From: Atriophallophorus winterbourni
Lineage: Eukaryota > Platyhelminthes > Trematoda > Plagiorchiida > Microphallidae
DNA length: 64,000 bases
NCBI GenBank assembly: GCA_013407085.1
Contig: JACCGJ010005106.1
Location: forward strand, 62,001 to 126,000
Direction: 5' to 3'
Below are positions 1 to 10,315 of the stretch, piece after piece; the first letter of the stretch is position 1; the number at the start of each line of letters is the position of its first letter. The notes beneath the pieces were generated by a model. The model was not told where the DNA came from and did no database searches. It was given only the letters and a program-made list of their open reading frames with translations. A program made the translations under genes and the position numbers.

Positions 1-1032
1 AGCGGGAAGCATCAAAGAGGCGGTGTCTACATGAGTTCGTCTTGCGCGTGCCTTACCCCCAAATTGGAAGTTGACTGTCGCACAGACTAGCGCATGGTCT
101 GAGTCCACACTGGTGGTCCAGTATGAACGGCAATCCTTGATGCTACCACGCCACCTGTAGCTAATAGCAATGTGGTCAATTTGAGACCAGACGTGCTGTG
201 ATGGTGAGCGCCATGTGGCCATTCGACGCTGGGAACGCCGAAATGTCGTACTGGAGAGATAGAGGCGGTGATCACCACAGAATGTGAGCAATCGTTCTCC
301 GTTATCTGAACGCCCGCCATCCAGCCCACACTGACCTCCAAGGTGGCGCTCGTATTCAGACAGGCGACCAACGCGAGCGTTGAGATCTCCTGTCATGATT
401 ACGACATCTGTCCTGCGTGCCTTACGAAACAAACTATGCAACTTCTCATAGAAGTTGTCCTTACTGAGATCCGCACTACAGTCCGTTGGAGCGTAGGCAG
501 AAATCACAAACAAATCCCTCCGCATTTCGCACCGCCTGTTCACCCGACAGTGGCCACGAAATCGTGCACCGCACAGTCTGCTGTCAACAGGAATCCACTT
601 TAAGAGTGATTGCTCAGCACGGGAGCTGAGCGCGATACCGACGCCAGCCAATCCGGCAGAGGAAGCATCCGGGTCACTAGAGAGGCGCAGGTGGAATCTG
701 CTGTCTGGTTCAGCTGGTGAGACCAACTGACAGACTTCGCTTGTGTCACGGAGACGGGTTTCCGATAAGCAGCAGATATCAATGCCTAACGTCTCAAGCG
801 TTCGTGCAAGGCCGGCCTGTTGTCCCGGTTGTAGCAAGGTCCGAACGTTGAACGAAGCTAACCTAAATGAAACCCGCGGGCGTAGAAGAGTTGCAGCAAT
901 CGACGGCCGTCTAGACGGCATGAGTCGTACATCAGGTAGAGAGAGCGAATCAGGGATGGTAACATGTGGAGGAAAGGTGGTAGAAGCAATAGAAGACATA
1001 GAGTTAAGCATTTCTAGGATTGTCATTGCCAT
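1..1032 (-). CDS. RTE-type non-LTR retrotransposon endonuclease domain (RTE-1 copy 1, open at window edge)
   Basis: The minus frame from ATG at 1032 runs open for 344 codons to base 1; an in-frame TAG lies a few codons upstream, which fixes the start. It encodes an APE-type endonuclease that nicks target DNA to prime reverse transcription. Visible catalytic signature: Asn62 in FNVRTL, Glu91 in CCLSETR, Asp216/Asn218 in TGDLNAR, the QIDHIAI strand near 285, and the Ser-Asp-His triad near 311-313 (SVDSDHAL). No stop or frameshift interrupts it. The domain is complete and the frame leaves the window about 30 residues later, where the linker to the RT should begin. Its 5'UTR lies immediately upstream (1033-1481) and is abutted head-to-head by RT sequence on the other strand. 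Family assignment is confident; whether this copy is active is not. Confidence 0.85.
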   Translation of the reverse strand, partial: MAMTILEMLNSMSSIASTTFPPHVTIPDSLSLPDVRLMPSRRPSIAATLLRPRVSFRLASFNVRTLLQPGQQAGLARTLETLGIDICCLSETRLRDTSEVCQLVSPAEPDSRFHLRLSSDPDASSAGLAGVGIALSSRAEQSLLKWIPVDSRLCGARFRGHCRVNRRCEMRRDLFVISAYAPTDCSADLSKDNFYEKLHSLFRKARRTDVVIMTGDLNARVGRLSEYERHLGGQCGLDGGRSDNGERLLTFCGDHRLYLSSTTFRRSQRRMATWRSPSQHVWSQIDHIAISYRWRGSIKDCRSYWTTSVDSDHALVCATVNFQFGGKARARRTHVDTASLMLPA

Positions 1033-1481
1033 TGTTTGGGTGTGGGCGTGATACTACCGGGTTGCTCAGGCCGAAGTAGAGGAGTTGATCTTGAGGACTC
1101 CAACATCAAGCCTTTGGCCCGAGAGCCTAACCCGTAAGGCAGCGGAGCGAGATTAAGGATCACACCTATCGGGGCCGGATACTGTAGATACAGTTCACAA
1201 GCCATTCGCGAGGTAGAGACCAAGTAGGGACTCCCGACATCATCCCAAACCAGTCGAGCCGGTGATCCTTGCGGATTCATACGCCTCTCCTGGTATACAA
1301 TGTCCATGAGAAATAAGGAGACTGTGTTTATCTGGCTTCTCACCATTGACCAACCTGGTATGAGTAACTCTGAAGATGTCACGAAGACATCACCCAGTAT
1401 AGCTCAATGGATCATCGAGGCACGCAAGCCGCTGCACCACGTCAAGGTCCAGTCTCGGCGCAACGGTCCAGTCTCGGCGCA
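1033..1481 (-). other. 5'UTR of RTE-1 copy 1
   Basis: Read on the minus strand this stretch aligns with the sequences at 34425-34700 (+) and 5700-6030 (-), including matching blocks such as GACTGGACCTTRACGTGGTG and CCATTGAGCTATRCT. In each case it precedes, or is expected to precede, the endonuclease frame. A 119-codon open frame crosses it, but I see no protein family in it and treat it as untranslated leader. The right end at 1481 is the junction with sense-strand RT sequence. Confidence 0.65.
1446..1481. repeat. 17-nt tandem duplication at an inversion junction
   Basis: GGTCCAGTCTCGGCGCA occurs at 1446-1462 and again at 1465-1481, exactly where minus-strand 5'UTR meets plus-strand RT sequence. 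Short duplications at the switch point are expected when two primed cDNAs are joined. Confidence 0.7.
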
Positions 1482-2772
1482 GTTATTAGAGCACAGACAC
1501 CTGTACCGGCGACCAACCATCGTAGCTTTTCTGGACATCCGGGCCGCGTTCGACTCGGTGGACAGAACTACTCTCTGGAACTGCTTGCTTAGGAGTGGCA
1601 TCCCTCCTAAGTATGTCGCCATCTTGAAGGAGCTCTATTCTCATTCTTCAGGGAGGGTCAGGGTCTACGGCAGCTTATCGCCGGCGTTCCCCACAACCAG
1701 TGGCGTGCGCCAGGGCTGTCCGCTGTCCCCATTCTTGTTCAACTTTGCGATCGAGGATGTCTTCCAGAATCCTCTCCGTAGCTTCACTGAGGGTGGGATC
1801 GAGCTACTTCCAGGTAACCGTGTCACTGACCTTGATTATGCCGATGGCATTGCTTTGCTTGGTGATGATCCGGTGTTCCTACAGAATGCCCTGAACCAGC
1901 TAGCATTGGAGGCGTCTAGGTACGGATTGCACTTAGCTCCAACTAAGTGTAAGGTTCTTCTTCAAGATTGGGAGGGGTTGCAGCCAACTCTGACGGTCGA
2001 TGACCTCAGTCTGGACTGTGTGGAACAGTTCACCTATCTTGGTAGCTGCATCACGGCGGGAGGAGGGCTGGAAAGTGAGATCGGCTCTCGCATTGCGAGA
2101 GCTCGCTTCGCGTTCACTAGTCTAGGTCATCTATGGAAGCGGTCTGACGTGAGTTTGAGACTCAAGGGGAGAGTTTACCTGGCCTCAGTTAGGTCGGTCT
2201 TGCTTTACGGGTGCGAGAGCTGGGCAGTACGCGCAGAGGAGCTCCGGCGCTTGGAGGTGTTTGAACATCGATGTTTACGGAGGCTTGCACGAGTGTGGTG
2301 GCAACACCACACTAGCAACGTTGAAGTGAGGCACCGTGTTCTAGGTGTGGACAGCCTGATGCTACGAGACCTAATCGACCGTTCCCGTCTCCGCTGGCTA
2401 GGGCATGTCTTGAGAATGAAGCCTGAGCGCCTACCCTTCCGCGCGCTGCGTGTGTCGGTTGGCCCAGGCTGGCGGCGGTGTTCAGGTGGACAACCGCTGA
2501 CCTGGAAGAAGGCCTTAAAACGATTGACGTCGGGTTTAGCTCGGGTCGGACGAACGCGGCTTCCTGGGTGGGGTCCAAGGGATAGTGAGTGTCTGTGGCT
2601 TGACACGCTGTCGACGATGGCTGAGAACCGGCAACAGTGGAGAGAGTGCATTCTATTTTGTGTTCCCCCCTCAAATTTGTGGATAAAAATCAAAAAAATC
2701 AAAAAATCGACATGTGGAACAATGGACAAAAAATGCCTCCTCATATTGTACCTTTTTTTCTTTTTCTCGTAA
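1482..2772 (+). pseudogene. RTE reverse transcriptase, 5'-deleted, catalytic YADD changed to YADG (RTE-1 copy 1)
   Basis: This is part of one open frame ending with TAA at 2770-2772. It starts abruptly at palm motif A (FLDIRAAFDSVDR), so the fingers region is absent. Motif B follows (SGVRQGCPLSPFLF). The catalytic box reads DYADGIALLG, so the second aspartate of YxDD is glycine, which should abolish polymerisation. The C-terminal part keeps the RTE pattern (YLGSCI, LLYGCESW, LRWLGHVLRM, RLPGWGPRD). The frame runs on into the 3' tail. The listed open frame begins upstream at 1300 within inverted 5'UTR, so those first residues are not RT. Together with 1-1481 it forms a 5'-inverted RTE copy, dead as a polymerase. 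Confidence 0.85.
2685..2709 (+). repeat. 3' tail of RTE-1 copy 1, (AAAAATC)n-like
   Basis: Three imperfect AAAAATC units directly follow the RT C-terminus. RTE elements characteristically end in short tandem repeats rather than poly(A), so this probably marks the element end. Confidence 0.6.
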
Positions 2773-2886
2773 GATTGCCGGGTGGCACTTTTTCATTTAT
2801 AAATGAAAATAGCTTATGGGCTGAATAGTTTGAAAAATAACGATCTCACTGTTGTGAGTGTCTGTTTGTGCGCGTGCTTTCGTGGG

Positions 2887-3189
2887 TCTATCTATCGATA
2901 CTTAAGGTCAAGAGTAGGACAGAGGCTTGTCGTTGTGCGTGAGGTGATTGGCTTGTTGTAGCTGGCGACAGGGCGAAACATCGCGTGTTTGACCTTGAAA
3001 CCGGCTGACTATGCGTAAAATGCGCAAAAATGCACTTCTAAATAATCACCGAATAGTGGCATAGTAGCGAGAGTAGGGAGTGGCATAGTAAATTTATTTT
3101 GCGTTGAATTTTATCGAGACTGATCAAAAGTGGTACAATAGCGAGAGTGGCATAGTAACGAGGTGGCATAGTACAGAGATTTGAGTGTA
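2887..3189 (-). repeat. T-repeat copy 1 (transposon-end-like, with GGCATAGTA motifs)
   Basis: About 300 nt that is the reverse complement of 44251-44555. It contains several copies of a TGGCATAGTARCGAG-like motif. Both copies stop at the same outer base string, CACTCAAATCTC read inward, next to TA. A TA-flanked shared end suggests the terminus of a Tc1/mariner-superfamily element, but I found neither a second terminus nor a transposase. Confidence 0.55.
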
Positions 3190-4030
3190 TTACATTTTCA
3201 CAATATATCAAATCACCTGGGTTAGGATTGCCGTAGAACCATGCTTCAATTTGAGTCTCGAATCAGGATAAGATCACATAGCGTTGGACGTGGATAACAT
3301 CTCAGTAAACACAAGGCTCAATAAAATATTTCCAAAAAGTCAAATTTCCGAGGCGCAGGTTGGCTCGGATCTTCGACGGATCTAAGCCAGATGTATTCAT
3401 CAAGATTTCAATGGGAAACCTCAACAGAGCCCTTGCGTATAATTACATCGGCATGGCGTTCCAAATTAACTAGATTCGAACAGCGAACAAATTACGGTGA
3501 TGTAGAAAGGTCAAAGAGGTTTAATGCTGGCGCGTTCGTTTAATATTCTCAGGTTTGTGTTAATATTCAAAATGATGAATTTAAATGCCAACGTGTTCGT
3601 TATTGTGAAAAATCGTGTAGTTTGCGTTTGGACATTGGTTTTTTGAATGGCAAATTCTTAGTACATACGACTAACTTTGTTGCCCGATGTCAATGAATTC
3701 AAGTTCCTTTCGCGACCATGGCTATCAAGCCTGGATTGAATATCCCATAACAAGAAGTAAATATTGATTTTATATCAACTGTGTGGCGTTGTCCCGAATT
3801 AAGTCCACATAAAACCCAGATAGTAATATCTTTATCTGAGGTAGTTCAAACTAGGTCTTACATACCAAGCTGATAAGCATGTTGCTTTTTCATTCGCGAA
3901 ATTAACAAGTTTGGAACAGAATCTCTAGCTGAAATTAACGAATAAAAATGTGCAAAATTTATGCTAGAAGATTTTTTCAGAAAATCAGTCTTCATATTTG
4001 ATTTTTTTGTCCATTTTATTAGGAATAGAG
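3190..4030. other. No recognisable feature
   Basis: AT-rich intergenic sequence. Open frames are short and match no family I recognise. It forms the left flank of the second inverted RTE copy. Confidence 0.5.
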
Positions 4031-4034
4031 TATA

Positions 4035-5565
4035 TCAAATCAACAGAATCGGGACCAGTCCATCAGGACCAGCTGCCTTGAAACTTTTCATTGACTCATT
4101 GCCGAACCTGATTTCCGCTTCGATCAGAAGCGTCAAATCAAATGACCAGGGTTCACAAAACGGAACACAAGATAATGGACCATTTGCTGCGTGCCAGATA
4201 AATGGTTTATGAAAATGCTCTATATAACGAGTCAAGCCGTGTTGTTTGTTAGTTAATAAGGCGCCCTTCATCGCAGTGATTGACTCACTGACTCCAATGG
4301 TTTTAGAACATTCAGACTTAATCAACTGGAACAGTCTTCGGACGTAGCCTGAATTACTATCTTCCTCTATTTCTTCATTTTTTGCACCCACCACGATTCC
4401 CCATCAGCTCGAATGCTACGCTTGAGATTAATTTTGATGTGTATTCATTCTGCGTAATATTGCGAACAGGAAGGAAGCCTTCGCCTTTCTTCTGGTAACA
4501 GAATGTTGGTATGGGAGATTAAGTGGGACCTTCTTCTAGAGGTGGAACTGCCACATGCTGACTCAGTGGCATCGTGCATTACAATGGCAATCGCATTCCA
4601 CTTCTGTGTGATATTGTCGGACACCACAGTGAAAAGATTATCTGCTTAGCCGCCGCGATAGGCTTGCTGTATTGTAGGAGCCGAAACTTCTCTGGGGTTA
4701 TACGCTTTTAAGATGACTGTCTTTGGACCAGATAATTTTTATGTAAATCTCGATCGAATAAGCGCATGATCAAAATCTACGCTAGTGTTCCGAAAGGAGC
4801 AACAGTCCTGAATGCAGCCTTTCCGTCTAGCGCCGATGGCGAGGTAGTCAATTTGTGTCCATGTCTGATCATCGTTAGGCGGAAGCCAAGTTTTCCACCG
4901 GCGCTTTTCATGTTTAAATGAAGAGCTACTTAAAAATAACCTGTTCTGTGCACATAGGTGCAAACAGCTTTCACCATTGTCTGTCCGCTGAGCATCGATA
5001 CTAATTGCACCACCAACTTGTGACTCATTCACATCTAGGCGATCAAACTGTGCGTTCATATCTCCAGCAAGAATAATAATATCACAACTCTTTGTGCGTC
5101 GCAAGAGTGTAAGGAGTTCGTCGTAGAATATATCTTTTCCGTTATTAGTACCACTATTAGCCGGAGAATCAGTGGATACTACGAAAAAGCAGCGGTTACT
5201 TTGAGCTCGGAAGGTAGTGTTGATAGATTTAGCTAGTCCAACGGCACATATCCTGCTATTGACGGGAATCCAGTCTAAAATTGAGCATTCTGCAGCGAAC
5301 TTAAGACTATAGATACAACCGCTTGGCTTAAGGAGGAAGCAATAAAATCGCCTGTTGGAAAGACTTGCTGCAGTCAATTGATTTATCCCAAGGGATCATA
5401 AAGTCTTGAGTCTGACAAGCAACAAACATCGATAGACAAGGAATCTGGACAGAGGGCAAGAGCAGCTTCCGGGCCTGTTAGACGCAGCGTTCGTACATTC
5501 ATAGCACCTACGTATGCAAAGGTGCGCAATTTTACAAAATTGGTTTGGAGTTCAGGATATGCTGA
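4035..5565 (-). pseudogene. RTE endonuclease and linker, decayed (inverted 5' part of RTE-1 copy 2)
   Basis: On the minus strand an RTE endonuclease begins near 5565 with AMNVRTLRLTGPEA and CCLSDSRL (the usual catalytic Glu is Asp), then meets a stop (DPLG*) near 5395. It continues as a 212-codon frame with AGDMNAQFDRL, WTQIDYLAIG and SVDFDHALI. The RT linker follows in pieces and ends at KAAGPDGLVPI at about 4045. This is the exact point at which the plus-strand part begins at 6268, so the two segments together make one nearly complete element with its 5' half inverted. Stops and frameshifts make it a pseudogene. Confidence 0.8.
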
Positions 5566-5699
5566 GATTGAAAACGTTCAGATCGGCCATTTATCACACT
5601 GGATGCTGAAGAATAAGAAATAAAAAGTGGGGATCGAAAGGGGATAAAAAATGATTGAAGTAGCTTGTTTTCGATTACCCTCCTTGCTATATGCAGCAG

Positions 5700-6030
5700 G
5701 TTAGGCGACCAGATTTATCGTGTGCGAAGGCCGATGCACTCTGGATTTGGATTTATTTGTGATTGTCATGATGGTATTTGGGCTGGGATACTGCCTGGTC
5801 GCCCATGCCTAGACAGGAGAACAATTATGGTTCCCAACAAAAGCCGTTGGCTAAAGAGCCTTAACCACAAGCTGAGACCGTGTTCGTCTGACCTCTATCT
5901 AGCGATCTTCCTTGGATTAGTAGCTCTGAATGCGCCCGAAGCTTACAGCCCATTATAGATCGATGGGTCACGGAGGTACACAAACCACCGCACGACGTTA
6001 ATGTCCAGTCTCTGTGCGATGGAGTCACTA
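5700..6030 (-). other. 5'UTR of RTE-1 copy 2
   Basis: Read on the minus strand it matches 34425-34700 and, in part, 1033-1481. It also contains a segment resembling the 3' half of the S-repeats (GTCTAGGCATGGGCGACC). Bases 6031-6267 between this leader and the RT segment hold no recognised feature; they may be the outermost leader or unrelated filler. Confidence 0.6.
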
Positions 6031-6267
6031 CTGTATCTTTAATATATTAAGAACAACCGACTTCTGTGCTGAAATCATGTCAGTGATGTAGATTTATGTG
6101 GTCATTTTGATGTTCGTCACATTCCTGCTTAGCAACGCGCAGAAAGACTAGACTGCCGCCATAATCCTTTTACGAAGATCGAAGTGTCTTATTATTATAA
6201 GACATTAAAATGGAGCAAGTAAGAATTCGGTAGAATTTATTTTAAATATCCGTCACGCTGCTTGCTC

Positions 6268-7640
6268 CATGGCCCCGATTCTGTTTAAGGAGGGTTGCGA
6301 TATCGTATTAAGCACACTAGTAGAACTTTGCATTCAGGTATGGGATACGGAAACTATTCCCCAATGCTGGGGAGAACCTAATATCATACCTATTTTCGAA
6401 GAAGTATTGCGTACGTCCTGCTATAATCACAGATGCACAAGAATTACGCCTCTCATTACCCAGCTACTTGCCTCAATATATCTCCGGAGCACTACATTAC
6501 ACATGGAATCATATATAATTTAGCAGTAGGATTTCGTCCCGGTAGAGGATGTTCCGATCACATTTTCACACTTTGGCCGGCTCTAGAATATCGCCGCACC
6601 TATAGACAGCCCACTGTAGTAATCTTCCTTGATTTTAAGGATGCCTTTGATTCTAGAGATAGAAACGCATTATTTATTACCTTATTACACAATTGTGTGC
6701 CACAACATTATATGAACATATTACGGGCGCTTGCTTCCTATAGTTCTGGGCGCTTTATGAGTTCTGAGTTCTGAATAGCCTGCCAGCCAACTTTTCTACG
6801 ATTAGTGATTTCCGACAAGAGTGTGCAATTCCACCATTTTTGTCCAGATTGATAATTGTCGATATAATGGATGCATGCAATACCGGCATACCAACACCGG
6901 GCATTCGGATAGGTTACGATGATACACTTTTTATTTTTATTATGCTTTTCGATTTCTATACGGATGCTCAGTCTACGTTAGACTGACTATGTAGTATCAT
7001 TCTATATGCCATTTTCACCTTCCAAGTGCAAAAAAACGGTTACAGTATATTGATCCAAGTGAATCTTCGCTGAGCCTTGACAATGAGGAACTTGTGACTG
7101 TAGATTGATCTACTTATTTAGGTAGTTGCATTACTAGTAACGCGTTGTTATATAATGAGGTTTTAGCTCGCATTTCCAAAGCCAATATAGCTTTTCTAAA
7201 CATGTTCTATCTGTGGCGCCAAAAACGCTTGCCTCTAAAGCTTAAGTGCAGAGTCTATACGGCTACAGTTCGCGTGGATTAACTGTACGGATCTGAAACC
7301 TGGACATTGAGAAAAGAAGAAATAGGACGTCTGCAGGTCTTCGACAATCGCTGCATCCGGACCGTCGCTGGAGTTACTTGACACCATCGGATACGTAAAG
7401 CTATATACTGTTTAGACCATTAAATTGAATTAAATTGAAAATTGAATTGTAACGCAACTGTCCACGTTGTAAGGGTGGCCAGGCTCCGACTTGGCTTAAG
7501 CAGATGAAGCCCTTGACTTTTAAACTAGCTGCGGTTGGTGCGATTCGTCTCCCGGGTTGGGGTCCAAATATTAGAATTCGCAGTGGCTTCTTACTCCTAG
7601 TGATATGGCTCAAACTCGAGTTCATTGGCGGTCTTGTCTG
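6268..7640 (+). pseudogene. RTE reverse transcriptase, heavily decayed (sense part of RTE-1 copy 2)
   Basis: It begins with APILFKEGCDIV, continuing the sentence that the inverted part leaves at GLVPI. Then come CWGEPNIIPIF, a frame change, VGFRPGRGCSDHIFTL, motif A FLDFKDAFDSRDR, and a frame that stops at 6774. Later RT pieces survive only in fragments, including a C-terminal APTWLKQMKPLTF...RLPGWGP block at 7470-7560. Multiple stops and frameshifts are present. Confidence 0.8.
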
Positions 7641-7718
7641 TTGTCAAGTGAAGTGGCGAGGAAAGATTGTTATGATGCGTCACAGTGAAAGCAGCAAGAA
7701 AGTTGTCTTACTGATGTT

Positions 7719-7743
7719 CAAGAATCAAGAATCAAGAATCAAG
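7719..7743 (+). repeat. 3' tail of RTE-1 copy 2, (CAAGAAT)n
   Basis: Three CAAGAAT units follow the last RT-like sequence, consistent with the short-repeat tail of an RTE element. Confidence 0.55.
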
Positions 7744-7853
7744 ATTTTATGGTGATAAAAAGCTAATGCTTTACATGTACCATTGGATGACAACTATTGC
7801 AAAAAAATTTAATCAAAATCACATTGTTAATATTTTTCTGGGTTCATGATGCT

Positions 7854-8165
7854 TCAATACACCGGGCCAAATTCAGGGTTTTGTTTGACGTATGCATCCA
7901 ATTTCGATTTGAAGACACCAATTGTCGTTGCATTCACAACATCTTGCGGTAGCGCATTCCATAGAAAGCAGATACGCACAGAGAAGAAATAGCGACGACA
8001 ATCAAGTCTTGAGTGCGGTATTTCGAGGCAACACGAGTGACTGCGTGTATTTCGAGGGGAGTTTACTTTTATTAGTTCGCTAAGCGGATGGTTTTCGATC
8101 CGCAGTATCTTGTAAGCCAGAATCAGGTCGATCCTCATTCGCTCTACTTGCTCACAACACTTGCT
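7854..8165 (-). pseudogene. CR1-C retrotransposon 3' end (RT C-terminus), 5'-truncated
   Basis: A 94-codon minus frame plus a few upstream codons gives the C-terminal tail typical of CR1/Jockey ORF2: RIDLILAYKIL, HPLSELI, RNTRSHS, SRLDCRRYFFSVR, WNALPQDVVNA, FKSKLDAYVK, then a stop at 7854. The same pattern occurs in the longer CR1-C copy at 14951-17400. Only the last ~100 residues are present, as in a dead-on-arrival 5'-truncated insertion. Confidence 0.75.
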
Positions 8166-8218
8166 TGAATGAATGTTTGATGTCTGTGAAAATCTTTTAT
8201 AATTTAGGTAGCTTTTTA

Positions 8219-8335
8219 GGTCCCACCATTCCCTAGATTCTTAGAATTTTCACCATATCACGGTTGTATGTCAGTTAAGCACATGGTACTTGTTACCGGT
8301 GTAATGCTGTCCATGATAATGATGACGACAGTAGT
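8219..8335 (+). repeat. RTE 3'UTR fragment ending in TGA-rich microsatellite
   Basis: Aligns with 62077-62183, the 3' end of the RTE insertion in the Gypsy element. Shared blocks include TCCCACC, GGTTGTATG, CAGTTA and TACCGGTGTA, followed by GATGATGATG-like repeats. No coding part is attached here. Confidence 0.6.
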
Positions 8336-8522
8336 GATGTAATTATAACAATGATAAATCAAATTATTTGAAAATACATTTTCTGCTTGTGGTAAGACTG
8401 AATGTGAAAAAATAAATGGCAAACTCACCGGATAATTCTTCTTATTTTTTACCACCCGTGCAACCATAAGAGCTATGGGGATAAAATTGAGCTACTGGTA
8501 ATCCAAGAGGCGGTTCTATGAA

Positions 8523-10298
8523 ATGCTGGCAACGGAGGCGGAAAATGCAGCAGAAAAGAGAGACCTGAACACCGTCTACAACATTACCAGAACCTTATCA
8601 GGAAGGAAAATACCTTACGGCAAAATAATAAAGGACGGTGAAGGTAACCTTATCAGTCAGGAATCGGTGCAAAGAAAGCGATGGATGGAGCACTTCAAGG
8701 AACTCCTAAATCGACCAGCACCTACTTCAGTCACTGACATCCCACCTGCAACAAATTTGCTAGACGTAAACACCGACCCCCCCGGTCGAAATGAAATCCT
8801 TTCTGCCTTAAAATCACTAAAGAATGGCAAAGCACCAGGCCCAGATGGGATTCCACCAGAAGCTCTGAAGGCTGATTTGGACACCTCGGCTGATATGTTA
8901 CTTCCTCTGCTGCAGAAAATCTGGTCAGAAAGACGGGTCCCAAATGATTGGAAGAGAGGTCATTTGGTCAAACTTCCTAAGAAAGGGGATCTGAGGCTAT
9001 GCAAAAACTGGCGAGGTATCATGCTGCTCTCAGTCCCTAGTAAAGTACTTACACGCATCATCCTTATGCGTTTGCGCGACGCTATCGACCAAGTGTTACG
9101 GCCAGAGCAATCAGGCTTCAGAAAACAAAAGTCTGGCATCGACCAAATTGAGACCCTCCGCATAATAATTGAACAAAGCATTGAATGGCAATCGCCTCTT
9201 TGCCTCAACTTCATAGATTTTGAGAAAGCCTTCGACAGTGTGGACCGCGAATTCATATGGAAGCTTTTGCCATACTATGGGGTCCCACCGCTGTACATGG
9301 ACCTCATAAAGCAGCTGTATGAAGGTGCCTCCTGTCAGGTAATTCACAACGGAAGACTGACCGATCCATTTGGAGTTGAGACTGGCGTTCGCCAGGGATG
9401 CCTGTTGTCCCCAATGATTTTTCTGTTGGTAATAGACTGGATAATGAAACAGACAGTAAAAGGTGAGAGGAATGGTATCGATTGGAAGGAATCCGAGCAT
9501 TTGGAGGATCTGGAATACGCTGATGATGTCTGCTTGATATCACGTGACCCCCAACGTCTTCAGAGAAAGACCGATAGACTAGCACACTTTGCTTCATATG
9601 CAGGACTACGCGTGAATACCGAAAAAACAGAAGTCCTCCGTGTGCTAACTGATGAGCACCCATCAATCACCATCAATGGTAAAGCAGTCAAAGACGTCAC
9701 GCAATTCGTCTACCTCGGCAGCATTGTTTCAATAAGTGGTGGCACGGACGAAGACATAGTCGCCAGAATCGGCAAAGCAAGATACGCGTTCATAGCTTTG
9801 AAACCCATTTGGGAGTCGAAGGTTCTATCAAAACGCACGAAACTCCGTATATTCAGAAGCAACGTCAAATCCGTGCTACTCTATGGATCGGAAACCTGGC
9901 GAGTGACAGCAAAGTCTTCTGGCCGCTTGCAATCATTCCACAATAATTGCCTTCGTCGAATTATTGGGGTAAAATGGCCAGAAAAGATAAGGAATCAAGA
10001 CCTGTGGCAGATTGCTGCTGAGGACCCGATCGCCCAGCAGATCAGTAGAAGAAAGTGGAGATGGGTTGGGCACACTTTGCGGAAACCTAATGATGACATC
10101 ACGCGTCATGCTCTGGTATGGAACCCAATCGGGAAGAGACGGGTCGGACGCCCAAGGCTATCTTGGAAGCGCTCGTGTGAAGAGGAGATCCGCAAGTGTG
10201 GACTTAACTGGAACGACATCAAACTGGCTGCTATGGACAGACCAAAGTGGAGACAAGTTGCCGAGGCCCTATGTTCCTCCAGGAACTCAAGGGATTAA
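8523..10298 (+). CDS. RTE-2 reverse transcriptase, intact 591-aa frame, 5'-truncated element
   Basis: ATG at 8523 to TAA at 10296-10298. RT blocks in order: NGKAPGPDGIPPEAL (~100), NDWKRGHLVKLPKKG, NWRGIMLLSVPSKVL, EQSGFRKQKSGIDQI (~195), motif A FIDFEKAFDSVDR (~235), motif B TGVRQGCLLSP (~285), catalytic LEYADDVCLIS (~330), YLGSIVS, then the long RTE C-terminal domain (LLYGSETW, WRWVGHTLRK, GKRRVGRPRLSW) ending at LCSSRNSRD. Both catalytic aspartates are present and there is no internal stop. A homologous codon run (KRRFYE) continues upstream to about 8505 and is then cut off by an in-frame TAA, so the endonuclease is missing and the copy is 5'-truncated. RT activity is plausible but autonomous retrotransposition is not. 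Confidence 0.9.
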   Translation: MLATEAENAAEKRDLNTVYNITRTLSGRKIPYGKIIKDGEGNLISQESVQRKRWMEHFKELLNRPAPTSVTDIPPATNLLDVNTDPPGRNEILSALKSLKNGKAPGPDGIPPEALKADLDTSADMLLPLLQKIWSERRVPNDWKRGHLVKLPKKGDLRLCKNWRGIMLLSVPSKVLTRIILMRLRDAIDQVLRPEQSGFRKQKSGIDQIETLRIIIEQSIEWQSPLCLNFIDFEKAFDSVDREFIWKLLPYYGVPPLYMDLIKQLYEGASCQVIHNGRLTDPFGVETGVRQGCLLSPMIFLLVIDWIMKQTVKGERNGIDWKESEHLEDLEYADDVCLISRDPQRLQRKTDRLAHFASYAGLRVNTEKTEVLRVLTDEHPSITINGKAVKDVTQFVYLGSIVSISGGTDEDIVARIGKARYAFIALKPIWESKVLSKRTKLRIFRSNVKSVLLYGSETWRVTAKSSGRLQSFHNNCLRRIIGVKWPEKIRNQDLWQIAAEDPIAQQISRRKWRWVGHTLRKPNDDITRHALVWNPIGKRRVGRPRLSWKRSCEEEIRKCGLNWNDIKLAAMDRPKWRQVAEALCSSRNSRD

Positions 10299-10315
10299 GT
10301 CAAGTAAGTCAAGGT
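10296..10315 (+). repeat. RTE-2 3' tail, (AAGTC)n-like
   Basis: The stop codon is embedded in AAGTCAAGTAAGTCAAGG, so the tandem-repeat tail starts within a base or two of the coding end. A related RTE-2 3' end at 19142 has a different tail, (GAGT)n. Confidence 0.55.

Noticed and set aside
1023..1382. 119-codon minus frame upstream of the RTE endonuclease as a protein
   Set aside because: It overlaps the leader and the endonuclease start, has no domain, and the homologous leaders at 5700 and 34425 do not keep the frame open.
2205..2744. 179-codon minus-strand frame
   Set aside because: Antisense shadow of the RTE RT C-terminus; no family pattern on that strand.
9111..9500. 129-codon minus-strand frame
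   Set aside because: Antisense shadow of the intact RTE-2 RT.
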